Shown: positions 33,670 through 42,372 of the stretch, in pieces
Layout: the number at the start of each line of letters is the position of its first letter
Numbering within the stretch: position 1 is the first letter of the stretch
NCBI RefSeq assembly: GCF_020252395.1
Contig: NZ_JADCDB010000030.1
Span: 1 to 64,000, forward strand
Reading direction: 5' to 3'
Length of the DNA: 64,000 nt
Source: Aestuariivirga sp.
GTDB taxonomy: Bacteria > Pseudomonadota > Alphaproteobacteria > Rhizobiales > Aestuariivirgaceae
The notes under the pieces: generated by a model
The model's input: the letters and a program-made list of their open reading frames with translations, nothing else
Databases searched by the model: none
Told to the model about the DNA's origin: nothing
Position numbers and translations under genes: made by a program

Positions 33670-33945
33670 TCACTCTTCCGTCTGGCTGCCAATCCTGTTG
33701 GCCAGCGCCCAGCGCAGGCTGTGGATCTGGTCGACGAGGTTGAGGATCACGCCGATGCCCTCCTTGTTGACGCCAAGGTCGCCCTGCAAGTCGCGGATCA
33801 GGCCCGCACGCGCCAGGTCGGCTTCGGAGAACAGGGGCTCGGGATCAGCCTGCTCGGGTGACAGCCATTCTTCCTCAATCCACACTTCCAGTGTCTGCCG
33901 GTCAAGATGGGTGCGCAGAAGGAATTCGCTTTTGGTAATGATCAT
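33670..33945 (-). CDS. cbpM: Chaperone modulator CbpM-like
   Basis: A 91-aa MerR-like small protein. IITKSEFLLRTHLDRQTLEVWIEEEWL and the end LNLVDQIHSLRWAL match CbpM, which binds the J-domain of CbpA and blocks its cooperation with DnaK. It overlaps the cbpA gene by 4 nt (ATGA), the usual arrangement. Confidence 0.85.
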   Translation of the reverse strand: MIITKSEFLLRTHLDRQTLEVWIEEEWLSPEQADPEPLFSEADLARAGLIRDLQGDLGVNKEGIGVILNLVDQIHSLRWALANRIGSQTEE

Positions 33946-34868
33946 GACAGCATGTCCCGGCGCGGATCGTAGCTCGGCCCCGGCGTCCAGCCGGATAGGA
34001 AGTTTTCAAGGGCGGCATCGGGCTCGGTGGGCGCCATGACCTTGAGCTTGACGAGCTGATCGCCCGCACCGCCGCCCCTCTTCGGCACGCCCTTGCCCTT
34101 GAGGCGCAGCGTGGTGCCGGTGTTGGAACCCTTGGGGACCGCCGCCATGACGGCGCCCGTCGCCGTCGGCACCTTCACCTTGCCGCCCAGCACCGCCTCC
34201 TGGATGGTCACGGGCAGTTCGAGCAGGATGTCGTCACCCTCGCGCGTGAAGAAGCGATGCGGACGGATGGCGATGGCCACCAGCGCATCCCCCGGCGGAC
34301 CTTCGCCACGCGAGGGTGCGCCCTTGCCGCGCAGCCGCAGCACCTGGCCCTCCTCGATGCCGGCGGGAATGGCAACGTCGAGCGAGCCGCCATCGGGCAG
34401 CGTGACGCGGCGCGTGGCGCCATTCACCGCATCGAGGAAGTCGATCTCGAGTTCATAGGAACGGTCGGCGCCGGGCGCGCGGCGCGCCTGTTCCTGACGG
34501 CGGCGCAGCAGCTCGGCGAGAAAATCGTCCTGCGAGGCGAAATCGTCGAAGCCCGAACCCGCGGTCTGGTACTGGTAGCGGCGGCCGCCGGGGTCCTGGG
34601 CATATTCCTTGTAGTAGCGCTCATGCTGACGTTCCGCTCCGGAGGCGTCGATCTCGCCCGCGTCGAAGCGGCGGCGCTTCTCTTCATCGGACAAGAGGTC
34701 ATAAGCGCCGGCGGCCTGCTTGAACTTCTCCTCCGCCGACTTGTCGCCGGGATTCAGGTCCGGATGCAGCTTCTTGGCCAGCTTGCGGTAGGCCGACCTG
34801 ATCTCTTCGGCCGTGGCCGTCTTGGCCACGCCCAGTGTTTCGTATGGATCCTTCAACGAGCCCTCCAA
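33942..34868 (-). CDS. cbpA: DnaJ-like co-chaperone CbpA
   Basis: A 308-aa type II J-protein. The J-domain occupies about residues 6-70 with DPYETLGVAKTATAEEIRSAYR and the invariant HPD in KLHPDLNPGD. A G/F-poor linker (about 75-130) is followed by the DnaJ C-terminal substrate domains (RSYELEIDFLDAVNG, LELPVTIQEAVLGGKVKVPT). There is no zinc-finger. It stimulates DnaK ATPase; CbpM is its co-encoded inhibitor. Confidence 0.92.
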   Translation of the reverse strand: MEGSLKDPYETLGVAKTATAEEIRSAYRKLAKKLHPDLNPGDKSAEEKFKQAAGAYDLLSDEEKRRRFDAGEIDASGAERQHERYYKEYAQDPGGRRYQYQTAGSGFDDFASQDDFLAELLRRRQEQARRAPGADRSYELEIDFLDAVNGATRRVTLPDGGSLDVAIPAGIEEGQVLRLRGKGAPSRGEGPPGDALVAIAIRPHRFFTREGDDILLELPVTIQEAVLGGKVKVPTATGAVMAAVPKGSNTGTTLRLKGKGVPKRGGGAGDQLVKLKVMAPTEPDAALENFLSGWTPGPSYDPRRDMLS

Positions 34869-34900
34869 ACGGTGCAGGGCGCCAGTATAAGTCAGCGCAG

Positions 34901-34923
34901 GGCGCGGGGATATCCCCCGCGCC
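34901..34923 (-). terminator. Hairpin after the serine-cycle operon
   Basis: GGCGCGGGG and CCCCGCGCC form a perfect 9-bp stem with a 5-nt loop, 8 nt past the stop of the malyl-CoA lyase gene on the minus strand. No clear U-run follows, so it may slow or stabilise rather than fully end transcription before cbpA. Confidence 0.5.
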
Positions 34924-34930
34924 CCGCATC

Positions 34931-35908
34931 TCAGTGGGCGGCGATCTGGGCGGCCTTCTCCACCAGCACCTGGGCCTGGCGGATCGAGGCATAGTCGATC
35001 AGGCGGCCGTCGAGCGACACCGCGCCCTTGCCCTGGGCCTCCGCCTCCTTCATTGCCTCGAGGATGCGCTTGGCGCGCGTCACTTCCGCCTCCGACGGGC
35101 TCATCACCTCATTGGCGAGCGCCACCTGCGAGGGGTGGATGGCCCACTTGCCCTCGCAACCCAGCACCGCGGCGCGGGCTGCCGCGGCCTTGAAGGCATC
35201 GGGGTCGGAAAAGTTGCCGAAGGGACCGTCGACGGGCCTGAGGCCATTGGCGCGTGCGGCCACCACCATGCGGGCAATGGCATAGTGCCACATGTCGCCC
35301 CAGTGCACCTGGCGCGAATTGTCGGCGAGCGGTTCGGTCAGCACGGCGTAGTCGGCATTGGCGCCACCGATCGAGGTGGTGCGGGCGCGCGTCGAGGCGG
35401 CGTAGTCCGCCACGCCGAAGTGCAGCGACTCGTTGCGCCTGGAGGCCGCCGAGATCTCGTGCACGTTCTGCATGCCGAGTGCGGTCTCGATGATCAGCTC
35501 GAAGCCAATCCGCTTCTTGCGGTTCTTCGCGGTCTCGACCTGCGTCACCAGCATGTCCACCGCATAGACGTCGGAGGCGGAGCCGACCTTGGGGATCATG
35601 ATGAGGTCGAGGCGGCCGCTTGACTGTTCCAGCACGTCCACCACGTCGCGGTACATGTAATGCGTGTCGAGGCCGTTGATGCGCACCGAGAGGGACTTGT
35701 TGCCCCAGTCGATGTCGCCGATGGCCTGAATGATGTTCTTGCGGGCCTGGGCCTTGTCATCAGGCGCCACCGCATCCTCAAGGTCGAGGAACACGACGTC
35801 GGCAGCGGATTTCGCCGCCTTCTCGAACATCTGGGGCTGGCTGCCGGGAACGGCCAGTTCGCTGCGGTTCAGGCGCGGCTTGGCCTGTTCGACGGTAAAG
35901 AAGCTCAT
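34931..35908 (-). CDS. mcl: Malyl-CoA lyase
   Basis: A 325-aa CitE/HpcH-family lyase, the length of methylotroph malyl-CoA lyase. It has PRLNRSELAVPGSQPQMFEKAA, ADVVFLDLEDAVAPDDKAQA, the metal Glu/Asp in GFELIIETALGM, FGVADYAASTRAR and the C-terminal KWAIHPSQVALANEV. It cleaves malyl-CoA to acetyl-CoA and glyoxylate in the serine cycle. ATG 35908 starts the family-conserved N-terminus; the ORF is longer only by read-through. It is the last gene of the operon. Confidence 0.95.
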   Translation of the reverse strand: MSFFTVEQAKPRLNRSELAVPGSQPQMFEKAAKSAADVVFLDLEDAVAPDDKAQARKNIIQAIGDIDWGNKSLSVRINGLDTHYMYRDVVDVLEQSSGRLDLIMIPKVGSASDVYAVDMLVTQVETAKNRKKRIGFELIIETALGMQNVHEISAASRRNESLHFGVADYAASTRARTTSIGGANADYAVLTEPLADNSRQVHWGDMWHYAIARMVVAARANGLRPVDGPFGNFSDPDAFKAAAARAAVLGCEGKWAIHPSQVALANEVMSPSEAEVTRAKRILEAMKEAEAQGKGAVSLDGRLIDYASIRQAQVLVEKAAQIAAH

Positions 35909-35928
35909 GATCAATCCTATGCAACAGG

Positions 35929-36276
35929 TCAGGCGGCCTTGCGGCGGCGCAGGATTTCGGCCTGCGCCGCTTCGGGATCGAAGAGGCCGTTCTCGAACAC
36001 ATAGCGCACCAGCTGGTGGCGGCGGTAGAGGCCCATCTCGCGGATCGCGCGGGACATGTGGGCCTTGACCGTGGCGCTGCACACGCCGAGGAGATGGGCA
36101 ATCTCCTTGTCGGCGAGGCCGCAGCAGACAAGCTGCAGCACCAGCATCTGCATGGCCGAGAGGCGGCAGGGCTTAGGGTCATAGCGGTAGGAGCGGAGCT
36201 CCGGCACCACGTTGATGGCGCCGGACGCGGTCCTGATGCGCCCCAGGCGCACTGGGGTTTCAAGAGGCAGGTTCAT
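35929..36276 (-). CDS. Small LuxR-type HTH protein within the serine-cycle operon
   Basis: A 115-aa protein starting at ATG 36276. The C-terminal half is a LuxR/NarL-type HTH: LSAMQMLVLQLVCCGLADKE, then ATVKAHMSRAIREMG. There is no receiver or sensor domain, only about 40 N-terminal residues of unknown fold. It lies between mtkB and mcl, 10 and 20 bp away, so it is made together with the enzymes. It may tune the operon or partner with the divergent LuxR regulator by heterodimerisation. Confidence 0.8.
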   Translation of the reverse strand: MNLPLETPVRLGRIRTASGAINVVPELRSYRYDPKPCRLSAMQMLVLQLVCCGLADKEIAHLLGVCSATVKAHMSRAIREMGLYRRHQLVRYVFENGLFDPEAAQAEILRRRKAA

Positions 36277-36286
36277 GACGTCCACC

Positions 36287-37174
36287 TTACGCCGCCTTGA
36301 GGACCTTCTGCGCCGTGCTGCCGATTTCGGCAGGGGTCGGCGCAATGGCCACGCCCACATCGCGGAGCAGCTCCACTTTTTCGGAAGCGCCCTCGCCAAA
36401 GGCCTGGATGATGGCGCCGGCATGACCCATCTTGCGTCCCTTGGGGGCGGAGAGGCCAGCCACATAGGCGATCACCGGCTTCGTCATGTTGTCGCGGATG
36501 TATTCCGCGGCTTCCGCTTCCTGCGGGCCGCCGATCTCGCCGATCATCACGACCGCATGGGTGCCGGGATCGGCTTCGAACAGCTCGAGAATGTCCTTGA
36601 AAGAAGAGCCGTTGATCGGGTCACCGCCGATGCCCACCGAGGTCGAGACGCCGATGCCCAGTTCCATCATCTGCGCAGCGGCCTCGTAGCCCAGCGTTCC
36701 CGACCGGCCGACGATGCCGACATTGCCGGGGAGATAGATGTTGCCGGGCATGATGCCCATCATCGCCTTGCCGGGCGAGATGACGCCCGCGCAATTGGGT
36801 CCGATGAGGCGCATGCGGTTCTCCGCCCGGTAGCGGCGCATGTAGCGCTTGACGCGGATCATGTCTTGGCTCGGAATGCCGTCGGTGATGGCGACGCAGA
36901 GGCGCACATTGGCGTCTGCCGCTTCCATGATCGAGTCGGCCGCGAAGGGCGGCGGCACGAAAACGATCGAGGCCGTGGCCCGGGTCTTCTCCACCGCTTC
37001 CTTCATCGTGTCGAAGACGGGAAGGCCGTCGATCACCGTGCCGCCCTTGCCGGGGGTGACGCCACCCACGATGTTTGTGCCGTATTCGCGCATCTCCTTC
37101 GCATGGAAGGAGCCGATCTTGCCGGTGATGCCCTGCACCAGAACCGGCGTCGTACGGTCGAGAAGGATGCTCAT
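36287..37174 (-). CDS. mtkB: Malate-CoA ligase alpha subunit
   Basis: A 295-aa succinyl-CoA-synthetase-alpha-like protein. The CoA-binding fold starts [17 protein letters not shown]; the phospho-histidine is His251 in [27 protein letters not shown] is conserved. With MtkA it makes malyl-CoA from malate, CoA and ATP, feeding Mcl. Genomic pairing with mcl and sgaA separates it from housekeeping sucD. ATG 37174 overlaps the mtkA stop. Confidence 0.92.
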   Translation of the reverse strand: MSILLDRTTPVLVQGITGKIGSFHAKEMREYGTNIVGGVTPGKGGTVIDGLPVFDTMKEAVEKTRATASIVFVPPPFAADSIMEAADANVRLCVAITDGIPSQDMIRVKRYMRRYRAENRMRLIGPNCAGVISPGKAMMGIMPGNIYLPGNVGIVGRSGTLGYEAAAQMMELGIGVSTSVGIGGDPINGSSFKDILELFEADPGTHAVVMIGEIGGPQEAEAAEYIRDNMTKPVIAYVAGLSAPKGRKMGHAGAIIQAFGEGASEKVELLRDVGVAIAPTPAEIGSTAQKVLKAA

Positions 37175-38370
37175 GCGTTCACCACCTTGAGGCCAACGGT
37201 GTTGGCGTTGTTCTTCCATGCCGCCACCGCGCGTTCGGCGGCTTCGGCCAGCGTATTGGCGCGGATGATGGGGAGGCCTGAGCGCGCCAGGATGCGGCGG
37301 CCCTCCTCCACATGCGTGCCCGCCAGGCGCACGATCACCGGCACGCCGGCGGGGCTCTTCTCCAGCGCCTGGACCACGCCTTCGGCAACCCAGTCGCAGC
37401 GGTTGATGCCGGCGAAGATGTTGACGAGGATGGCCTCGACGTTCTTGTCCATGGTCACGAGCTTGAAGGCCTTGGCCACGCGCTCCGGCGTGGCGCCGCC
37501 GCCGATGTCGAGGAAGTTCGCCGGCTCGCCGCCCGCCAGCTTGATCATATCCATGGTGGCCATGGCGAGGCCCGCACCGTTGACGATGCAGCCGATCTTG
37601 CCGGTGAGGCCGACATAGGACAGGCCACGGTCATTGGCGTGGGTCTCGCGCGGGTCTTCCTGGCTCTTGTCGCGGAGTTCGGCGACAGCCGGGTGGCGGA
37701 ACAGCGCGTTGTCGTCGAAGGTCATCTTGGCGTCGAGCGCCATGACGTGGTCGTCCTCGGTGACGATGAGCGGGTTGATCTCCAGCATCGTCGCGTCCAG
37801 CTCCTCGAAGGCGCGGTAGCAGCCCATCAGGGCATTCACCGCCGACTGGATCTGCGACGGCTTGAGGCCCAGGGCGAACGCGATCTCGCGCGCCTGGAAG
37901 GCCTGCATGCCGACGGCCGGCTCGACGCTGACCTTGACGATGGACTGAGGCTTCTCCGCCGCAATCTCCTCGATCTCCATGCCGCCTTCGGAGGAGGCGA
38001 CGACCATCACGCGCTCGGACTTCCGGTCCAGCACGAAGCCCAGATAGAGCTCCTTGGCGATGGCAACACCACCCTCGATGTAGAGGCGGCCGACGATCTT
38101 GCCGGCGGGACCCGACTGATGCGTGACCAGCTTCTTGCCGAGCAGGTCGTCGGCAGCGTCCATCACGTCGTCTTCAGAGCGGCAAAGCTTCACGCCGCCG
38201 GCCTTTCCGCGGCCGCCGGTGTGGACCTGCGCCTTGACAACCCACAGCTTGCCGCCAATTTCACGCGCGCGGTAAGCCGCCTGCTCGGGGCTGTAGGCCA
38301 GCGCGCCCTTGGGTGTTGCCACGCCGAAGCGGGCCAGGATTTCCTTGGCCTGATACTCGTGAATATCCAT
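37171..38370 (-). CDS. mtkA: Malate-CoA ligase beta subunit
   Basis: A 399-aa ATP-grasp protein of the SucC type. [20 protein letters not shown] opens it, [18 protein letters not shown] is the nucleotide-binding loop, and [20 protein letters not shown] and [18 protein letters not shown] complete the family pattern. The insertion-free length and context mark it as MtkA rather than SucC. The start at 38370 was set by this conserved N-terminus. It is 10 bp after sgaA. Confidence 0.92.
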   Translation of the reverse strand: MDIHEYQAKEILARFGVATPKGALAYSPEQAAYRAREIGGKLWVVKAQVHTGGRGKAGGVKLCRSEDDVMDAADDLLGKKLVTHQSGPAGKIVGRLYIEGGVAIAKELYLGFVLDRKSERVMVVASSEGGMEIEEIAAEKPQSIVKVSVEPAVGMQAFQAREIAFALGLKPSQIQSAVNALMGCYRAFEELDATMLEINPLIVTEDDHVMALDAKMTFDDNALFRHPAVAELRDKSQEDPRETHANDRGLSYVGLTGKIGCIVNGAGLAMATMDMIKLAGGEPANFLDIGGGATPERVAKAFKLVTMDKNVEAILVNIFAGINRCDWVAEGVVQALEKSPAGVPVIVRLAGTHVEEGRRILARSGLPIIRANTLAEAAERAVAAWKNNANTVGLKVVNA

Positions 38371-38380
38371 GACGTGCTCC

Positions 38381-39574
38381 TCAGGCCGCGTTCTTGAGAG
38401 CGGCGGCCGGGGTGGCGCCGCGGTAATACTCGATGGCCGCACCCACGCCCGCGCCCGCCGTGACCGGCACGCCAAGGTCGCGCATCGCCATCTCGGCGCC
38501 TGCCAGCGCCTGGAGGCACATGATCTCGTTCAGGTCGCCCAGGTGGCCGATGCGGAACACCTTGCCCGCCACCTTGTTGAGACCCATGCCGAGCGACATG
38601 TTGTATTTGGTGTAGGCATGGCGCACGAGGGCGGCGCTGTCGAAGCCCTCGGGCAGCAGGATGGCGCTGACCGTGTCGGAATGCCACTTCGGCGCTGCGG
38701 CGCAGAGCCTGAGGCCCCAGGCCGAGACGGCCCGGCGCACGCCCTCTGCGAGGCGGTGGTGGCGGGCGAAGACATTCTCCAGGCCTTCGGCCAGCAGTAG
38801 GTCCGTCGCGGCCCTCAGTGCACGGAGCATGTGGAGCGGCGGGGTGTAGGGGAAGAAGCCGTCCTTGTTGGTCTTCATCATGTCTTCGAAATCGAAGTAG
38901 CAGCGGCGCATGGAGGCCACCTTGCGCGCGGCGAGCGCCTTGCCGGAGACGGCGAGGATGGCGAGGCCGGCGGGCATCATGAAACCCTTCTGCGAACCAG
39001 AGACGCAGATATCCACCTTCCACTCGTCCATGCGGAAGTCGATGGAGGCGAGCGAGCTCACCGCATCGACGAAGAGAAGGGCTGGATGATGCGCATCGTC
39101 CATCGCCTTGCGGACCGCGCCCACGTCGCTCGTGACACCGGTGGCGGTTTCATTGTGGGTGACGAGCACGGCCTTGTAGGCATGCGCCTTGTCGGCCTTG
39201 AGCTTCTCGGCGAAGATCTCGACCGGAACGCCCTCGCCCCACGGCACGTCGATCACGTCAGCCTCGAGGCCCATGCGGGTGCACATGTCAGCCCATAAGA
39301 GCGAGAACTGGCCGAAGCGGGCGATCAACACCTTGTCGCCGGGCGAGAGCGTGTTGGTCATTGCGGCTTCCCAACCGCCGGTGCCGGACGCCGGGAACAG
39401 GAAGACTTGGGCCGATTCGGTCTTGAACACCTTCTTCACGTCGGCGAAGAGCGGCAGGGTGAAGGCGGGCAGGTCCGGTGCACGCTGGTCCTCCATCGCG
39501 ATGTCCATCGCGAGACGCACCGCCTGCGGCACGTTGGTCGGTCCCGGAATGAAAAGGCCCCGTGTTCCTGACAT
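38381..39574 (-). CDS. sgaA: Serine-glyoxylate aminotransferase
   Basis: A 397-aa class V PLP aminotransferase. [20 protein letters not shown] is typical of Sga[18 protein letters not shown] follows, and the PLP lysine is Lys196 in [15 protein letters not shown]. It converts serine and glyoxylate to hydroxypyruvate and glycine, the defining step of the serine cycle. It is first in the operon sgaA-mtkA-mtkB-HTH-mcl; hydroxypyruvate reductase, ppc and glyA are not in the window. Confidence 0.95.
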   Translation of the reverse strand: MSGTRGLFIPGPTNVPQAVRLAMDIAMEDQRAPDLPAFTLPLFADVKKVFKTESAQVFLFPASGTGGWEAAMTNTLSPGDKVLIARFGQFSLLWADMCTRMGLEADVIDVPWGEGVPVEIFAEKLKADKAHAYKAVLVTHNETATGVTSDVGAVRKAMDDAHHPALLFVDAVSSLASIDFRMDEWKVDICVSGSQKGFMMPAGLAILAVSGKALAARKVASMRRCYFDFEDMMKTNKDGFFPYTPPLHMLRALRAATDLLLAEGLENVFARHHRLAEGVRRAVSAWGLRLCAAAPKWHSDTVSAILLPEGFDSAALVRHAYTKYNMSLGMGLNKVAGKVFRIGHLGDLNEIMCLQALAGAEMAMRDLGVPVTAGAGVGAAIEYYRGATPAAALKNAA

Positions 39575-39745
39575 GCACTTTCTCCCATCTGTGTTGTTGT
39601 GGTGGTCTCACCATGGACGGGCGGCCCGAAAATGAAAACACCCGGAAAACCAGCCTTTTGGCATCTATTAGGGTGGGTATTTTCCCACCTGTCCGAGCTG
39701 TAAATCTTCCTTGTCAACACTAGGCCTACCCGTTAGGGTGGGTTC
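39575..39745. promoter_or_regulatory. Divergent promoter of the serine-cycle operon with TTAGGGTGGGT repeats
   Basis: A 171-bp region. TTAGGGTGGGT occurs at 39668-39678 and 39733-39743, 65 bp apart. The first copy continues as GGTGGGTATTTTCCCACC, an inverted repeat with a 6-bp centre; the second ends 2 bp before the regulator's ATG and is preceded by CCTACCCGTT, again giving imperfect dyad symmetry. These are good candidates for binding by the LuxR-type regulator, including its own repression. Confidence 0.55.
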
Positions 39746-40360
39746 ATGACAGAAATCCGCAGTGTCATCATCGCCGACCCGAACACCATCATGCTCCAGG
39801 CCCTCTCGGAGTTGTTCGAGCGCGACAAGCGTTTCACCCTGGTTGCAACGTCCAAGACTGCCGAGGGTTTCCTCGAATCGTGCCTGCGCGTGCCGGTCGA
39901 CATCGGCGTCGTCGATTGGACCCTTCCGCAACTCGGCGCCGAGCGGCTGCTCGGCATCCTGCGCGACAGGCCGGATGCGCCGCGCATCGTCGTGTATTCG
40001 GGCGCGGGCGAGCCGGACGTGCCGCGCCGCGCCATGGCTGCGGGGGCGGCGGCGTTCCTGAGCCGCGACGCGCCGGAGCAGCAGCTGCTCGATGTCGCCG
40101 CCACCGTTGCTGCGGGCCGGATGGTGTTTCCCTTCATGGACGTGCGTTCGCTCAAGCGCGACCCGCGCGACAGCCTCACCGAGCGCGAGAAGACGCTGCT
40201 CGCCGCACTCGCCAAGGGCCGCACCAACACCGAGCTCGCAGCCGAACTCGACATTTCGATCAACACGGTGAAGTTCCACTTGAGGAACCTCTACGAGAAG
40301 CTCGGCCTCAACAACCGCTCCCAGGCGATTGCGTTCTATTATGCGAATGCAGTGTCGTAG
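39746..40360 (+). CDS. NarL/LuxR-family response regulator
   Basis: A 204-aa regulator. The receiver domain (1-120) keeps the phospho-acceptor Asp57 in VVDWTLPQLG, but the conserved lysine of the receiver appears as Arg (AAAFLSRDAPEQ), so its phosphorylation chemistry may be atypical. The HTH (about 140-200) has LTEREKTLLAALAKGRTNTE and ISINTVKFHLRNLYEKLGL. No kinase gene is adjacent. Divergent placement suggests control of the serine-cycle operon. Confidence 0.88.
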   Translation: MTEIRSVIIADPNTIMLQALSELFERDKRFTLVATSKTAEGFLESCLRVPVDIGVVDWTLPQLGAERLLGILRDRPDAPRIVVYSGAGEPDVPRRAMAAGAAAFLSRDAPEQQLLDVAATVAAGRMVFPFMDVRSLKRDPRDSLTEREKTLLAALAKGRTNTELAAELDISINTVKFHLRNLYEKLGLNNRSQAIAFYYANAVS

Positions 40361-40379
40361 ATCCCCCGCCACTCTGTCC

Positions 40380-40418
40380 GTCACCCCAACCAATTGGGAC
40401 GCTACACGCTGGGGTGAC
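40380..40418. terminator. Hairpin between converging genes
   Basis: GTCACCCCA (40380-40388) and TGGGGTGAC (40410-40418) form a perfect 9-bp inverted repeat around a 21-nt loop that includes the palindrome CCAATTGG. It lies between the converging response regulator and membrane hydrolase genes and could act as a two-way terminator. No T-runs flank it. Confidence 0.4.
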
Positions 40419-40456
40419 CCAACGGGATGGGTGCGACGGTGAACAAGGGGGCAGCC

Positions 40457-42118
40457 TCAGAGCCCCTTCCCTTCCATCCATTGATCGAGCCTCTGCATCT
40501 CCGCCTCGCCGATGCCTTCGGGCCGGATCAGCGCGCGCCAGCCCGCCGCATAATCGCGCGCCGCATAGACGTGGCCGCGGCCCTTCGGCACCGTCGTCGC
40601 CGTCATCATGTCGAAGGCGAGCTGGATGAAGGTGATGCCGGGATACCAGGTCAATGCCGGCGACACGCCCGCCCCGCGCGGCGCCTTCATCCAGGCGGGC
40701 TCCCTGCGCCACATGCCGGTCTCGAAGAAGGTGATGGCATCTGAAGGATATTGCAGATAGGCGATCTTCACCGGGCCCCAGCCGGGCGAGGCGATCTGCG
40801 CGCGGTCGCCGGCATTGAAGAAGCGGAACACGGCGGGTGTGCGGGCCTGCGGCAGCCAGGCGGGAGACTCCGTCAGCCGCGTCGCGGTCACCTGTTTCCA
40901 GGTGCGGCTGGCGAAGGGCGGACCCGCCCACAGCGCGCCCTCGAACGGGTCACCCAGCAGCGCATAGGCATCGGTCGCAAGATCGGAGTTGAGCGAGCCC
41001 AATGACAGGCCGAAGAGGAACAGCCGCGGCCGCTGGTCCTTGGGAAGGCTGCGCCAGTGGCCATAGACGGTGTCGAACACCTTCGCCGCCGTCTCCTCGG
41101 CATATTGCGGATCGACAAACAGCGTGAGCCAGCTCGGCAGATAGGAATACTGCACCGAGACGGAGGCGACGTCGCCCCCCGTCAGCACTTCGAGCGGCAG
41201 CATGGCGGCGGGATCCACCCAGCCCGTGCCGGTGGGCGTGGCAATCACCAGGAACTTGCGGCTGAAAGCATTGGTGCGCTTCAGTTCCGCGAGCGCCAAG
41301 GCGGCGCGCTCCTGCGGTGTATCAGCCGAGTTGAGGCCGACATATATCTGCAAAGGGTCCTTCGCCTCATGGCCGGTGAGGGCCGCGATTTCCGCCGCAG
41401 TGGGCTGGGAGAGCACGCGCAGCCGACCCTGGCGGCCGAGGTCCTCCCAGCGGACGAGCGAAGCGGCGCTTCCCGCCTTCATCGGGTCGGTGGGCTGGGC
41501 CTCCTCCGGCGGGATCAGCGCGTCGATGCGCCGGTAGGAGGAATCAAGCCCGCGCAGAAGCGCGTCGAGCAGCACGCCATTGCCGATCGACCAGAAGATC
41601 CACGAGGCGGCGACAACGGCGATCAAGACCGCCAGGCGGGGCGGCAGCACGCGGCGCAGCGGGGCGCCGACGAAGTCGCGCAGTGCCGCGAAGCAGCGGC
41701 CCGCCAGCATCAGAACCACGATGAGCAGCACCCCGGCGATCAGCAGCACGAAGGGCCAGCTGCCGCCATTGGGCTGCATGTCCAGCGCCTTGCGCACCTC
41801 GTCCTGCCAGCCCTCGCCCTTGAAGGCCGCGGCCAGCATGATAACGATGGCAGCCGCGGCAGCAAGCACGCGCATGGGCTTCAGCAGCAGCCGGGGCGGC
41901 AGCGGCAGGCCGAGCCACACCCACAGGGCTGCGATGCCCACCGCGAGCGCATAGCCCGTACTGAAGCACAGCCCGCCGATCGCCCCCTGCAGCAGCCCGT
42001 CGCGCGGGATGAGGCTGGGGGTGAGCGCCGCGGCCCAGAACAGCGCGCCGAGAATGAGCCCAGCGGCCGAGAAGGGGCCGGTGAGACGCTGGTAAAGTGC
42101 GGTGCCGAGTTTGCCCAC
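40457..42118 (-). CDS. Alpha/beta-hydrolase family membrane protein
   Basis: A 553-aa protein starting at GTG 42118 with AGGAG upstream. The N-terminal 170 residues contain four or five TM segments (AAGLILGALFWAAALTPSLI, GLCFSTGYALAVGIAALWVW and others). The C-terminal part is the Abhydrolase_9 domain with the nucleophile elbow LFGLSLGSLNSD (Ser in GLSLGS) and late His candidate near GRGHVYAARDYAAGW. The family is widespread and its substrate unknown; roles in lipid or envelope ester hydrolysis are guessed. A tiny gene precedes it. Confidence 0.85.
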   Translation of the reverse strand: MGKLGTALYQRLTGPFSAAGLILGALFWAAALTPSLIPRDGLLQGAIGGLCFSTGYALAVGIAALWVWLGLPLPPRLLLKPMRVLAAAAAIVIMLAAAFKGEGWQDEVRKALDMQPNGGSWPFVLLIAGVLLIVVLMLAGRCFAALRDFVGAPLRRVLPPRLAVLIAVVAASWIFWSIGNGVLLDALLRGLDSSYRRIDALIPPEEAQPTDPMKAGSAASLVRWEDLGRQGRLRVLSQPTAAEIAALTGHEAKDPLQIYVGLNSADTPQERAALALAELKRTNAFSRKFLVIATPTGTGWVDPAAMLPLEVLTGGDVASVSVQYSYLPSWLTLFVDPQYAEETAAKVFDTVYGHWRSLPKDQRPRLFLFGLSLGSLNSDLATDAYALLGDPFEGALWAGPPFASRTWKQVTATRLTESPAWLPQARTPAVFRFFNAGDRAQIASPGWGPVKIAYLQYPSDAITFFETGMWRREPAWMKAPRGAGVSPALTWYPGITFIQLAFDMMTATTVPKGRGHVYAARDYAAGWRALIRPEGIGEAEMQRLDQWMEGKGL

Positions 42119-42339
42119 TGCGCGGCGCTCCTGTTCGGGCGGAGGAAGACACTCGCGCGCTCCTCCTGTCAAGCGCAGCGGGGCGCGGCTCGCTTGCGCG
42201 GGGGATCGTCCTTGAGCCGCACCCGGGCCTCTTGCTCGAATTGCTTCTTGCGCTTGGGGTTGAAGGCATGGACGAGCACCGCCACGAAGGCGGCCGGCGC
42301 CGCCCATACCCACCAGGCCGGGAGGATGTTATGCATCAT
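42011..42339. repeat. Direct repeat copy 1 bounding the catabolic module
   Basis: Bases 42120-42339 are identical to 49094-49313 except for two substitutions in 220 bp. A further block, 42011-42045, matches 49064-49098 with about 85-95% identity, but 79 bp separating the two blocks here are missing from the other copy. The copy covers the whole CcoQ-like gene and the 5' end of the hydrolase gene. Both copies have the same orientation and enclose 6.8 kb. Confidence 0.9.
42169..42339 (-). CDS. CcoQ-like small membrane protein, copy 1
   Basis: A 56-aa protein: one TM helix (ILPAWWVWAAPAAFVAVLVH) and a basic/acidic tail AFNPKRKKQFEQEARVRLKDD. The tail follows the pattern of CcoQ/FixQ, the small subunit of cbb3 oxidase, but no cco genes are present. 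The ORF lies 51 bp upstream of the hydrolase gene on the same strand and has GGGGAGA before its ATG. In copy 2 the residue before LKDD is Pro, as in CcoQ; here it is Arg. Confidence 0.65.
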   Translation of the reverse strand: MMHNILPAWWVWAAPAAFVAVLVHAFNPKRKKQFEQEARVRLKDDPPRKRAAPRCA

Positions 42340-42372
42340 TCGCGTTGTCTCCCCAATTCGGCTGACGGGATC

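Noticed and set aside
33670-33945. MerR-family transcription factor
   Set aside because: The 91-aa protein is MerR-like but matches CbpM and overlaps a DnaJ-type gene, so a chaperone modulator role is preferred.
34699-34992. 97-aa minus-strand ORF upstream of cbpA
   Set aside because: It is another frame of the J-domain coding region and has no independent start signal or family.
36287-38370. Housekeeping succinyl-CoA synthetase sucCD
   Set aside because: Sequence alone would allow it, but the genes are sandwiched between sgaA and malyl-CoA lyase, the classical serine-cycle setting for malate-CoA ligase.
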